IMG/VR virus record: IMGVR_UViG_3300025141_000525
Coordinates: 1 to 29,323 of that record
Strand: one strand, 5' to 3'
DNA length: 29,323 nucleotides
DNA from: a virus
The notes beneath the pieces were generated by a model. The model did not search any database and was not told the origin of the DNA. It saw only the letters and a list, made by a program, of their open reading frames with translations. The position numbers were made by a program, and so were the translations under genes. Every line of letters starts with the position of its first letter. Position 1 is the first letter of the stretch. Below are positions 13,612 through 20,522 of the stretch, piece by piece.

Positions 13612-14563
13612 CTGGTCAGAATTGGTAGCGAGAACCCTTAGAAGAAAAGGTAGCGCTCTAGCATGTACATTTACACCAGTAGGAGTACCAGTAGACTATT
13701 TAAAAAAAATGGTAGATGATAAATTAGTAACAGATATACACGCTCCTCTGACAGTCAGAAATGTACAGCCAGTAGGATGTAAAAGGAGCCTGTTATCAAA
13801 TGCAGAAATAGAGGCCATTGGTCGGAGTTATTTGAACTTCGATAGATCGTGTAGGATGATGGGATCGTGGGAAGGTTTTACACCAGATGGAATTGTCTTT
13901 GAGCATTTTAGAGATGAATTAATTAGTGATGTAGATCCTAGACGTAGCAAGGATTTATCAAAAGGAGTTTGGAAATTATCAGTAGGCATAGATCACGGAT
14001 CAGCAGCCGGATCAGAATTCGCTTTGTTGGTGGCTACATGGCTACCTAGAGACAATAAAACCAAACCATACATATTTTGTATGGACGAGTATTACTCTGG
14101 AGCGGCTACAGCAGAGGTACATGCTAGAGGAATTTTAGCGATGTTAAGAAGAAATCGTCTAGATCATAAAATGATCGATCGATGGACTGGAGATAGATCA
14201 CACAGAGGCGATAAATATGGTGGTCGTATGAGTAACACAATGCTTAGAGCAGCATTTGAACATGTATTAAACTACCCTAGAGGCAGAGGATTTTATATAC
14301 ACACAGCCTATAAACCAGCCTACTCTGTTTATTATGGCTCCAGAGTACTATCAGAATTGCAAGGATTATCGAGATTCCAAGTTCATCCAAGATGTAAAAG
14401 TTTAATTAAGAGTTTTAAAAATTGGGCTATCCTGAAAAATGGTAGAATGGATAATAATTCTGAGTACAAACATGCTCTGGATTCGTGTCGTTATGCTACC
14501 ATGGCTCTAATAAATCCAACATACAGAACACCAAAGAATTCCAACCTAAAAATTATAAGGTGA
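13583..14563 (+). CDS. terL: Terminase large subunit, nuclease half (frame +1)
   Basis: The frame opens at 13580 after a TAA and runs to 14563. The ATG at 13583 has no ribosome site and encodes residues that do not fit the family, so homology effectively begins at SELVARTLRRKG (13616). FTFTPVG-like CTFTPVGVPVDYL is the coupling motif. The RNase H-like nuclease shows SVGIDHG, MDEYYSG, TGDRSH and a late Asp in HALDSCRYA, the acidic metal ligands that cut DNA at filling. Without the ATPase half this cannot package DNA, so either a frame-restoring event joins the two, the two chains act together, or the sequence carries a 7-base insertion. Confidence 0.85.
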   Translation: MNHRRLLCGDWSELVARTLRRKGSALACTFTPVGVPVDYLKKMVDDKLVTDIHAPLTVRNVQPVGCKRSLLSNAEIEAIGRSYLNFDRSCRMMGSWEGFTPDGIVFEHFRDELISDVDPRRSKDLSKGVWKLSVGIDHGSAAGSEFALLVATWLPRDNKTKPYIFCMDEYYSGAATAEVHARGILAMLRRNRLDHKMIDRWTGDRSHRGDKYGGRMSNTMLRAAFEHVLNYPRGRGFYIHTAYKPAYSVYYGSRVLSELQGLSRFQVHPRCKSLIKSFKNWAILKNGRMDNNSEYKHALDSCRYATMALINPTYRTPKNSNLKIIR

Positions 14564-14567
14564 TAAA

Positions 14568-16010
14568 ATGAAACAAGCACCAACTAAACCAGCCGGATTA
14601 GACAGCGAAACAGAATCACGCTGGTCTATGAATTCACTTCGATACAGATTGTTAACAGGCCAGTGGTCTGATGACTTAGAGGATGAATTAGGCCGACATT
14701 TTAGTTCTGAGCGGAGAGCCGTTATCGGTATTGCTGATATGAGTAGTAATGTATTTGCATCTGTTACCAAAGCATTAGCCAGCCTCTATACAGAGGCTCC
14801 ATCTATCCAAACCACAGCCCCAGCAGAGGAACTATTAGCCAGAGATGGAATCGTACATCGTGCTGGGCTGTGGAGTATAATGCAACGCGTCCAATTGTAT
14901 ACTGTAGGATTAAGAGAGATGTTTGTACATGTTGGTTTAAATAGTACCAATGATGGATTAGTTTACAGACCTGTTACACCAGATTGGATCTATGCTACAG
15001 CGCCAAGAAACGAGCCAATGGAGCCAAATTTTTTAATGGAATTACGATTACGGCTCACAGAAGATAATGATTATTTATGGACATACGATGTATACGATTT
15101 GCGAGATCTATCGAATCCAGAATTTAAAATCGTTACAGTGGATGGATCTGGAGAAATCGGAGAGGATGTATCTGATCAATTTGGCGGCTCTGCTATAGGT
15201 GCAGCTTATCCATATAGATTATCAGATGGTACACCTATTCTACCGTACTCCATTTATCATGCAGAGTTAACGGGTGATCGGCTCTTTGATAGCTATACTG
15301 GCTCAGAATTAGTGGCTGGCTCTTTGGTGAGCGCAGCCCTACATACGTATCTTGTACACCTCACCAGAGACTGCGCGTTCCCAATTCGCTACACGATGGG
15401 GTGCGATATTGCTGGCGGCTCTGTGTTTGATAGTTCTGGCTCGGCTCGTAGAATTGGGATACCAGCAGATCCATCTAGTATAATGTGTTTTACTCCAGAT
15501 CCAGAAATGCAAGGATTAGGACAGCCCATGTTAGGACAATTCAGTAATAACGCAGATCCAGAGCAGCTATTAAACGTTATAACCCTATATGAAAGGAAGC
15601 TGGCACAGATGCAAGGTGGAATTAATCCGGCTTCTGTACAGAAGATCTCTGGTGATCCGCGTAGTGGCTATGCAATAGCAATGAGTAAATCAGATATGCG
15701 AGATAATCAACGTAAAGCTATTCCGGCCATGGTTAGAGGTGACTCTAAAACATTGCAAATTTCATCTGTAATTTGTAATCGTTTTCTTGGTAAAAACTTT
15801 CCAGAGTCTGGATTCCAGATCAGTTACCATAGTATCCCTATGAACAAAGAGGAATTAACCAGCCAGAGAACCGATCTAATTGATAAAATGGCGAATGGAT
15901 TAATTACTAAAATAGATGCTATCCAATCTCTGTATCCAGATTTTAGTAGAGAGGAAGCAGCCGAATATTTACGCGAGATTAAAAGACAACAAATAGAATT
16001 TCCAGCTTAA
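14568..16010 (+). CDS. Portal protein
   Basis: A 480-residue portal, the dodecameric ring at one head vertex through which DNA enters and leaves. Position right after the large terminase, size and features fit: an acidic N-terminus, a central part with beta structure and clip-like loops, the helical stretch LNVITLYERKLAQMQGGINPASVQ typical of the portal stem/crown, and a C-terminal MNKEELTSQRTDLIDKMANGLITKIDAIQSLYPDFSREEAAEYL, as in SPP1-type portals. No single catalytic motif is expected. It starts 4 bases after the terminase stop. Confidence 0.8.
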   Translation: MKQAPTKPAGLDSETESRWSMNSLRYRLLTGQWSDDLEDELGRHFSSERRAVIGIADMSSNVFASVTKALASLYTEAPSIQTTAPAEELLARDGIVHRAGLWSIMQRVQLYTVGLREMFVHVGLNSTNDGLVYRPVTPDWIYATAPRNEPMEPNFLMELRLRLTEDNDYLWTYDVYDLRDLSNPEFKIVTVDGSGEIGEDVSDQFGGSAIGAAYPYRLSDGTPILPYSIYHAELTGDRLFDSYTGSELVAGSLVSAALHTYLVHLTRDCAFPIRYTMGCDIAGGSVFDSSGSARRIGIPADPSSIMCFTPDPEMQGLGQPMLGQFSNNADPEQLLNVITLYERKLAQMQGGINPASVQKISGDPRSGYAIAMSKSDMRDNQRKAIPAMVRGDSKTLQISSVICNRFLGKNFPESGFQISYHSIPMNKEELTSQRTDLIDKMANGLITKIDAIQSLYPDFSREEAAEYLREIKRQQIEFPA

Positions 16011-16024
16011 GAAAAGGAGAAGAA

Positions 16025-16807
16025 ATGGAGATCAAAAATATAGAAGGAATAGAATACATTTTAAAAACAGATGTAGACGATTTGGTGAGAGCCAGATTAT
16101 CGAAAGTTTCAGAACGTGCCAGAGCGGCCGAGAGCCGCGTATCTGAGTTAGAAATAGAGTTGGGGGAAAGCGCTGGATCTACAGCAAAAATATCAGATTT
16201 GCAATTACAAATTCAATCCTTAAACGGTGAATTAGAGCAGAGCCGATCTCTTTACAGCATCCACAGCACTATAGCAGATCATGGTTTTACAGATTCCAAG
16301 ATGAGGAAATTTATCAATTGGGAATATAAAGAAGCTATGCAAGACATACCAAAAAAAGAGCAGCCGGATTTAAATACATGGCTCACCAGTTTAAAAGATG
16401 ATCCATCTAAAGCATCGATAGCATTAAGACCACATTTAAAAGCACCAGCAGCACCACCAGCACCAGCAGAAGAATCTATAGAGTCTCCAGCGGCTCCAGC
16501 GGCTCCAGCGGCTCCAGCGGCTCCAGCGGCTCCAGTAGTGGAGACTATGGATAGAGCGCAACTGGTAGAACTGGCTAGAGCGGCTCTAGGTGTGAGCGCA
16601 GCACCAGCAGCACCAGCAGCACCAGCAGCACAGATACAGAATCACAGTACGTCCGTACTACCGAAACCAAAAACAGTAGCTGGTAACATTGTAGATAGAG
16701 CATTAGCAGATCCGACTGGTGAACTGTGGAGGAAGGGAATGGAGAGCGGAGAAATACAAAAATATTACTACTCCCAAAATACACCAGCAGCATTTAAAAC
16801 ACAGTAA
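16025..16807 (+). CDS. Scaffold-like protein with Ala-Ala-Pro repeats
   Basis: A 260-residue protein with a strong AAGGAGA ribosome site. Residues about 20-85 are a long coiled coil (SKVSERARAAESRVSELEIE ...), the middle is a low-complexity linker of AAP repeats, and the C-terminus (residues about 220-260) is a conserved-looking helix RALADPTGELWRKGMESGEI. Coiled coil plus flexible linker plus C-terminal helix, placed between portal and capsid, is the form of a head scaffold. The linker comes from two separate arrays: GCGGCTCCA five times (16490-16534) and GCAGCACCA three times (16598-16624). No protease domain is present. Confidence 0.65.
   Translation: MEIKNIEGIEYILKTDVDDLVRARLSKVSERARAAESRVSELEIELGESAGSTAKISDLQLQIQSLNGELEQSRSLYSIHSTIADHGFTDSKMRKFINWEYKEAMQDIPKKEQPDLNTWLTSLKDDPSKASIALRPHLKAPAAPPAPAEESIESPAAPAAPAAPAAPAAPVVETMDRAQLVELARAALGVSAAPAAPAAPAAQIQNHSTSVLPKPKTVAGNIVDRALADPTGELWRKGMESGEIQKYYYSQNTPAAFKTQ
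16490..16624 (+). repeat. Two tandem 9-bp arrays coding Ala-Ala-Pro
   Basis: GCGGCTCCA occurs five times in a row at 16490-16534, and GCAGCACCA three times at 16598-16624 with a partial copy. Both give AAP, but with different codons, so each array grew on its own. Confidence 0.9.
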
Positions 16808-16811
16808 AAAA

Positions 16812-16839
16812 AAGAGCCTCCTAAATTTAGGAGGCTCTT
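16812..16839. terminator. Bidirectional terminator between scaffold and fibre genes
   Basis: AAGAGCCTCCTAAA and TTTAGGAGGCTCTT form a perfect 28-base palindrome. On the minus strand it is followed by a T-run (the A-run at 16806-16813), making a strong terminator for the fibre operon; on the plus strand only TTAGCTTTTG follows, so it is weaker for the scaffold message. Confidence 0.85.
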
Positions 16840-16861
16840 AGCTTTTGTGGACTATTGTAGA

Positions 16862-18010
16862 TTAGATGCTTACAGCAATATCTACAGCTAGGTTTGAAGA
16901 AGAAATAATGGTGAGAGCGCTTGTAGAACTATAAATTACTTCGACATCTACTTTAGCACTATCAGAAGTACGCAATACAGCGATCTGTACCAATTTATAA
17001 CCGAGGTTATGAGTAACAGTGTAAGCTTGATCAGCCGTTAATGATACGTTGCTCTGGCTGTGTCGAAACTTACTCATATCAGTAGCAATAGAGTTACCAG
17101 TGATAGCTACACCAGTACCAGCTACATAATTACCAGCAATAGAATTACCAGTGATAGCAACACCAGTACCAGCTACATAATTACCAGTAATAGTATTACC
17201 AGATACAGCAATACCAGTACCAGCCACAAGAGATACTGCCAGAGTACCAGAAGAATTAGTAATACCGGTTCCAACAGTAAAGACATTACCATCAGTACGG
17301 AGCCAAGCAGCATCTGCAGCAAAAGAATTACCAGATAATGCTAAACCATTACCAGCAACATAATTACCAGAGATAGTATTACCAGATACAGCTACACCAG
17401 TACCAGCTACTAGAGATACTGCCAGAGTACCAGAAGAATTAGTAATACCAGTGCCAGCAGTAAATACATTACCATCACCACGGAGCCAAGCAGCATCTGC
17501 AGCAAATTCTCCAGCACCATCTAAAACAAGTCCATCACCAGCGCTAAAAATGTTACCAGCACCACGGAGCCAGTTTACATCTGCTGAGAAAACAGAACCA
17601 GCTAGACTAATACCATTCCCAGCAGTATAAGCATTACCATCATTTAGGTGAGCGAAATCAGAGGCCTGTGTAGGTGTGTCTACTTTTGCTATGTAGGTGA
17701 GAGAAGGATTAGCAGCAGATAAAACAAGGATATCACCCTTTTTAAAGCTTGCTGGAATACCATTACTGATCCAAGCTGCTAACGTTGTATACTGACTATC
17801 AACCGTTACATCTGTAATTAGCAGATTATCAACTCCTAACGCTCCATTTGTAACTGTTAGCATCGATTGAGAGCCAGCAGCGATAGAACTGATGTAACTC
17901 AAACCAGATACATCTGATCTACGTGCTACAGATTTATCATTCGCTCCAGCGCTATCTACTCGTAAATCACCAAAAAACTCCATAACTGGAGCATAATTAT
18001 ATTGTGCCAT
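16862..18010 (-). CDS. Repeat-rich fibre-like protein
   Basis: A 382-residue protein with AGAGGT before its start. Residues about 110-310 are a chain of short Gly/Ala/Asn/Ser/Val repeats (GNYVAGTGVAITGNSI and relatives), including a 61-residue block AADAAWLR ... SGNYVAG that occurs twice and a 17-residue unit repeated near the end. Such stretches form beta-helical or triple-stranded fibre shafts. The last ~70 residues (SLTADQAYTVTHNLGYKLVQ ... YSSTSALTI) form a separate beta module that resembles the whole 77-residue product of the next upstream gene. A tail or head fibre that touches the host surface is the best guess. The minus strand in a plus-strand head operon is unusual. Confidence 0.7.
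   Translation of the reverse strand: MAQYNYAPVMEFFGDLRVDSAGANDKSVARRSDVSGLSYISSIAAGSQSMLTVTNGALGVDNLLITDVTVDSQYTTLAAWISNGIPASFKKGDILVLSAANPSLTYIAKVDTPTQASDFAHLNDGNAYTAGNGISLAGSVFSADVNWLRGAGNIFSAGDGLVLDGAGEFAADAAWLRGDGNVFTAGTGITNSSGTLAVSLVAGTGVAVSGNTISGNYVAGNGLALSGNSFAADAAWLRTDGNVFTVGTGITNSSGTLAVSLVAGTGIAVSGNTITGNYVAGTGVAITGNSIAGNYVAGTGVAITGNSIATDMSKFRHSQSNVSLTADQAYTVTHNLGYKLVQIAVLRTSDSAKVDVEVIYSSTSALTIISSSNLAVDIAVSI
17229..17450 (-). repeat. Long internal repeats in the fibre gene
   Basis: AGAGATACTGCCAGAGTACC and flanking sequence at 17229 recurs at 17412, a 183-bp (61-codon) period. A further 51-bp (17-codon) repeat starts at 17094 and 17145. These give scope for copy-number change by slippage. 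Confidence 0.8.
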
Positions 18011-18047
18011 TTTAAAAACCTCTATTTGTATGTAGTGATGTTAATCA

Positions 18048-18281
18048 TCACCTATAATATACAGTACCAGATAGAGCAGTCGATAAAGCAATTGTGAACG
18101 AGCCAGAGGAATAGGTGATAGCAGCCTCTATAATGGCTCCTGTGGTTAATACAATCCAGATAGATGGATAGTAAGATAAAGAGTGAGAAATTGTTATTGT
18201 ATCGGTATTTAAAAACCCTACAGAGTGAGGAGTGAGATTGGCAGAGCCATTATTACCACCTCCATTTATATAGCCAGCCAT
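18048..18281 (-). CDS. Small protein matching the fibre C-terminal module
   Basis: Seventy-seven residues, with GGAGGT before the ATG that overlaps the upstream stop (TAATG). After a Gly/Asn-rich start, TITISHSLSYYPSIWIVLTT ... ITYSSGSFTIALSTALSGTVYYR follows the same pattern as the fibre C-terminus (VTHNLGYKLVQIAVL ... VIYSSTSALTIISSSNL), including the H-x-L-x-Y motif. It may be a free capping, decoration or adhesin domain working with the fibre. Confidence 0.65.
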   Translation of the reverse strand: MAGYINGGGNNGSANLTPHSVGFLNTDTITISHSLSYYPSIWIVLTTGAIIEAAITYSSGSFTIALSTALSGTVYYR

Positions 18282-18592
18282 TAGGGATAAACCTCCATAA
18301 CAAATATCACATTATTAGCAGTACCAGCCACAGTAGACACACACACAGAATCTACACCATCTGGTACAGTCTGAGAATAATAGAGACCAGCGGCAACTAT
18401 TGCAGAGTCTACAGCAGATCCAGCATCTCCATCACTGTAAGAAAATGAAACATATAATTTCTGGCTCTCACACATAAAGGAAATTCTTTTGACTGGATCT
18501 GGATAAAAAATTTCTAAAAAATTTACTGTGACAGTTGGAATTGTTTTATTAGGCTCTCCATTATCTAGAGCGTTTTTAAAATCGATACTCAT
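18281..18592 (-). CDS. First gene of the fibre operon, unknown function
   Basis: One hundred and three residues (MSIDFKNALDNGEPNKTIPT ...), beta-rich with a few cysteines and no membrane segment or known motif. The A-rich leader offers only GAGA as a ribosome site. Its stop overlaps the next ATG, so it is translated with the two fibre-like genes and probably makes a structural or decoration protein of the same appendage. Confidence 0.6.
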   Translation of the reverse strand: MSIDFKNALDNGEPNKTIPTVTVNFLEIFYPDPVKRISFMCESQKLYVSFSYSDGDAGSAVDSAIVAAGLYYSQTVPDGVDSVCVSTVAGTANNVIFVMEVYP

Positions 18593-18661
18593 TTATTTTT
18601 TTTCTCTCATTTTTAATAGTTCACATTTTATATATTATTATATAGAGTAAAAAGGTAAAAA

Positions 18662-19054
18662 ATGAGAAGAAGATTTCGACGTGATATTTTGATAACTACA
18701 TCACCAGTACCACCAGATTATTATCGTAAAAAATTCAAATATGAATCTGGTTTGACTCCATTTAATATCTGGTTTAGAGAGCAGCTAAAAAAGTGTGGTG
18801 GTCTTAAGGTATTTACAAAAGAGTCAAAAATAAAATATCCGACTGCTAAATGTTGGACATATAAAACTAACCCACAGACGAATTCAATTTATGATATCGC
18901 TAAATATTTTGGTACAAAATTTGGAGTCGACTACATGCAAATTGTAGCAGAGATTGAAAATTTAAAACTTCAAAAGGGTACTGATAAACCACTGAACATC
19001 TGTTCACAGCCAAAAAAAGGACGTTCAAAAGTAGAGGCTCAAATATCGCGCTGA
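18662..19054 (+). CDS. XRE-like regulator whose 3' end lies in inverted repeat arm B
   Basis: A 130-residue basic protein (MRRRFRRDILITT ...). FNIWFREQLKKCGGL (residues about 38-52) matches YSIWLKDFMKQHQI of the minus-strand XRE gene at 4528, and NSIYDIAKYFGTKFGVDYMQIVAEI is typical of the last two helices of a Cro/C1 domain. The C-terminal ~22 residues (LNICSQPKKGRSKVEAQISR) are coded inside arm B. The start ATG has a weak AAGGT. Its promoter must lie in the 69-base gap shared with the fibre operon. It probably regulates through the palindromes in arm B, in parallel with the 4528 gene at arm A. Confidence 0.65.
   Translation: MRRRFRRDILITTSPVPPDYYRKKFKYESGLTPFNIWFREQLKKCGGLKVFTKESKIKYPTAKCWTYKTNPQTNSIYDIAKYFGTKFGVDYMQIVAEIENLKLQKGTDKPLNICSQPKKGRSKVEAQISR
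18993..19006. promoter_or_regulatory. Operator-like palindrome B2
   Basis: TGAACATCTGTTCA is the same dyad as A2 at 4489-4502. Here it also lies within coding sequence of the XRE-like gene. Confidence 0.55.
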
Positions 19055-19255
19055 AGACGTTTTAAAAACAGAGCGGTATACTGACACGTTAGAGGCTACA
19101 GAACGATTTTAGACATCTGGAATTTGATCGATTTGAAGGGGTCAAATTTCGCGTTTAAGGTGCTTCTAATGTGTCGCTGGTATATTGACACCTAAAAGCT
19201 CTTAGAACGATTTTGGACTTTTTTTGACGTATACATTGTTCACTTTTTGCAATTA

Positions 19256-19275
19256 TACTGTAAACTTGTACAGTA
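19256..19275. promoter_or_regulatory. Operator-like palindrome B1
   Basis: TACTGTAAACTTGTACAGTA has 7-bp arms (TACTGTA / TACAGTA). It occupies the place of palindrome A1 but has a different half-site, as expected if each arm is read by its own regulator. Confidence 0.6.
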
Positions 19276-19330
19276 CAGATAAGAATTACAAGTATTGTAG
19301 AAATTGCAATAATTACAAGAATTATAAGAA

Positions 19331-19359
19331 TTGCACAATTAGAAATATTGGTATATGAT
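19331..19359 (+). promoter_or_regulatory. Promoter for the capsid-tail operon
   Basis: TTGCAC (19331-19336), 17 bases, TATGAT (19354-19359). It lies just after arm B and gives the capsid gene its own start after the interrupting fibre cassette. This makes sense because the scaffold message ends at 16839. Confidence 0.6.
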
Positions 19360-19496
19360 AGAAATATCTATGGACAGTCGGACTGGTAAAAAACGGTAGA
19401 TATTAAAAATTCTCTGATCTTCTCATCTCTCAAGATGTAAAAAAGTGAAACCAAGATCATTACTAATATCAACAATTTTTTTTATAGGTTTTAAAA

Positions 19497-20432
19497 ATGG
19501 CTACTATTTCAGCACCACAAAATTACGCTAATGTTTATAGTTCGGGACTTCGTCTCGCAGCTATGATATCTGCGCAAGTTTCCCTTTTACTGTCAGATAA
19601 AGCATCTCTTAGAGATCTGGTTATGTTTGGCGGAGATATTACCGGATCCGGTAGTAATGCAATTAAATTACGCTATGCGGATTATGGAGCGGGTCAACCC
19701 TTTGTCTCTGCTTCTGATGGTGTGGCGCTAGCTGCGCAGGATATGACAGGAGAGACAGCGACAATTACAATTGGACGCTCTGCCATGCGCTATAATTTGT
19801 CAGACCTCATGGTTATGACATCTCTGGGCAAGGATTTGGATCCTTTTAATATCGCTAATGGGCTTGTAGAGGCTGCAGAGGCCAGAATGAGCGCGTTAAT
19901 TGCTGCTTCATTCCTCTCTACCACTACCAATAAAGGCTCTACTGGTACAGATCTAACTATTGCCAATTGGCTGGATGCTATGTACCATCTACAAGGACAA
20001 TCTAACAATCCTCCTTTTCATTGCGTTTTAGCACCATCACAATTTAATCACCTACAGAAAGCTATTCGTTCAGAAAACAATAACTTTCTTGCTTTTAGTG
20101 CTGCTTCTGAAGAACTCGCACGATCTAAGCCTCAAGGCTATTGCGGTGAATTTCTCGGTGTAGAACTGTACAAGAGCAGCCGCGTATCTGAAACAGCAGA
20201 TACTAATGGCTGGCATGGCGCCATGTTTACAAAAGAAGGAATTGCTTATGGTGTAGGTACTCCGTCCAGTATGGTAGGTGGTAACCAAGAGATTCGACCA
20301 AATGGATCTCCAGTGGTTATCTCTTTCTCTCGAGATGAAGCAGCCGGGTTATCCGAGGTTATCGGCCATCTGTATTTTGGTGCATCTTTGGTTGAGCAAT
20401 CGCGAGTAGTTGGTATAACTACTAAAAAATAA
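19497..20432 (+). CDS. Major capsid protein
   Basis: A 311-residue head shell protein, probably of HK97 fold. It has the size, lacks any leader or membrane segment, and shows a regular mix such as NYNLSDLMVMTSLGKD-like RYNLSDLMVMTSLGKDLDPF, ANGLVEAAEARMSALIAASFLSTT (long spine-like helix), HCVLAPSQFNHLQKAIRSE and GVELYKSSRV, the pattern of phage capsid proteins with a central helix followed by a conserved LAPSQ strand. Its codons differ from its neighbours (only 2 of about 13 arginines are AGA, with CGT/CGC/CGA preferred), as expected for the most highly expressed gene. It has its own promoter, a long leader and a big hairpin behind it. Confidence 0.82.
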   Translation: MATISAPQNYANVYSSGLRLAAMISAQVSLLLSDKASLRDLVMFGGDITGSGSNAIKLRYADYGAGQPFVSASDGVALAAQDMTGETATITIGRSAMRYNLSDLMVMTSLGKDLDPFNIANGLVEAAEARMSALIAASFLSTTTNKGSTGTDLTIANWLDAMYHLQGQSNNPPFHCVLAPSQFNHLQKAIRSENNNFLAFSAASEELARSKPQGYCGEFLGVELYKSSRVSETADTNGWHGAMFTKEGIAYGVGTPSSMVGGNQEIRPNGSPVVISFSRDEAAGLSEVIGHLYFGASLVEQSRVVGITTKK

Positions 20433-20436
20433 GTTT

Positions 20437-20487
20437 GAGGTGTGATAGAGAGGGGTTTCCCTTTTCTATCCTCCTCTATCACACCTC
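20437..20487 (+). terminator. Long hairpin after the capsid gene
   Basis: GAGGTGTGATAGAG (20437-20450) pairs perfectly with CTCTATCACACCTC (20474-20487), and a smaller AGGG/CCCT hairpin lies inside. No T-run follows. It may partly stop transcription or protect the 3' end of a very abundant capsid message. Confidence 0.65.
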
Positions 20488-20522
20488 TCATTTAGAGAGC
20501 AAAAAAAAAAGGGAAAACTATT

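Larger units (their letters stand above)
18991..19296. repeat. Inverted repeat arm B (partner 4200-4504)
   Basis: Imperfect reverse complement of arm A, with perfect blocks of 53 bp (19058-19110) and 43 bp (left end, from 18991). The left 64 bases are also coding sequence of the XRE-like gene; the rest is non-coding and leads toward the capsid promoter. It holds two tandem ~104-bp units (minus-strand starts at 19115 and 19219) and two palindromes. The arm centres lie 14.8 kb and 14.4 kb apart round the circle. Confidence 0.92.
19055..19496. other. Non-coding stretch between XRE-like gene and capsid gene
   Basis: This 442-base gap holds most of arm B, then AATTACAAG / AATTGCA short repeats (19283-19340), a promoter at 19331 and a ~135-base A/T-rich untranslated leader for the capsid message. 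I see no gene with a ribosome site in it. Confidence 0.6.

Noticed and set aside
17060-17338. Plus-strand 92-residue frame of Thr/Ser repeats opposite the fibre gene
   Set aside because: It is the complement of the fibre repeats, has no ribosome site, and its composition follows the repeat DNA.
19355-19399. Possible 14-codon leader peptide before the capsid gene
   Set aside because: The ATG overlaps the promoter -10 box and there is no ribosome site.
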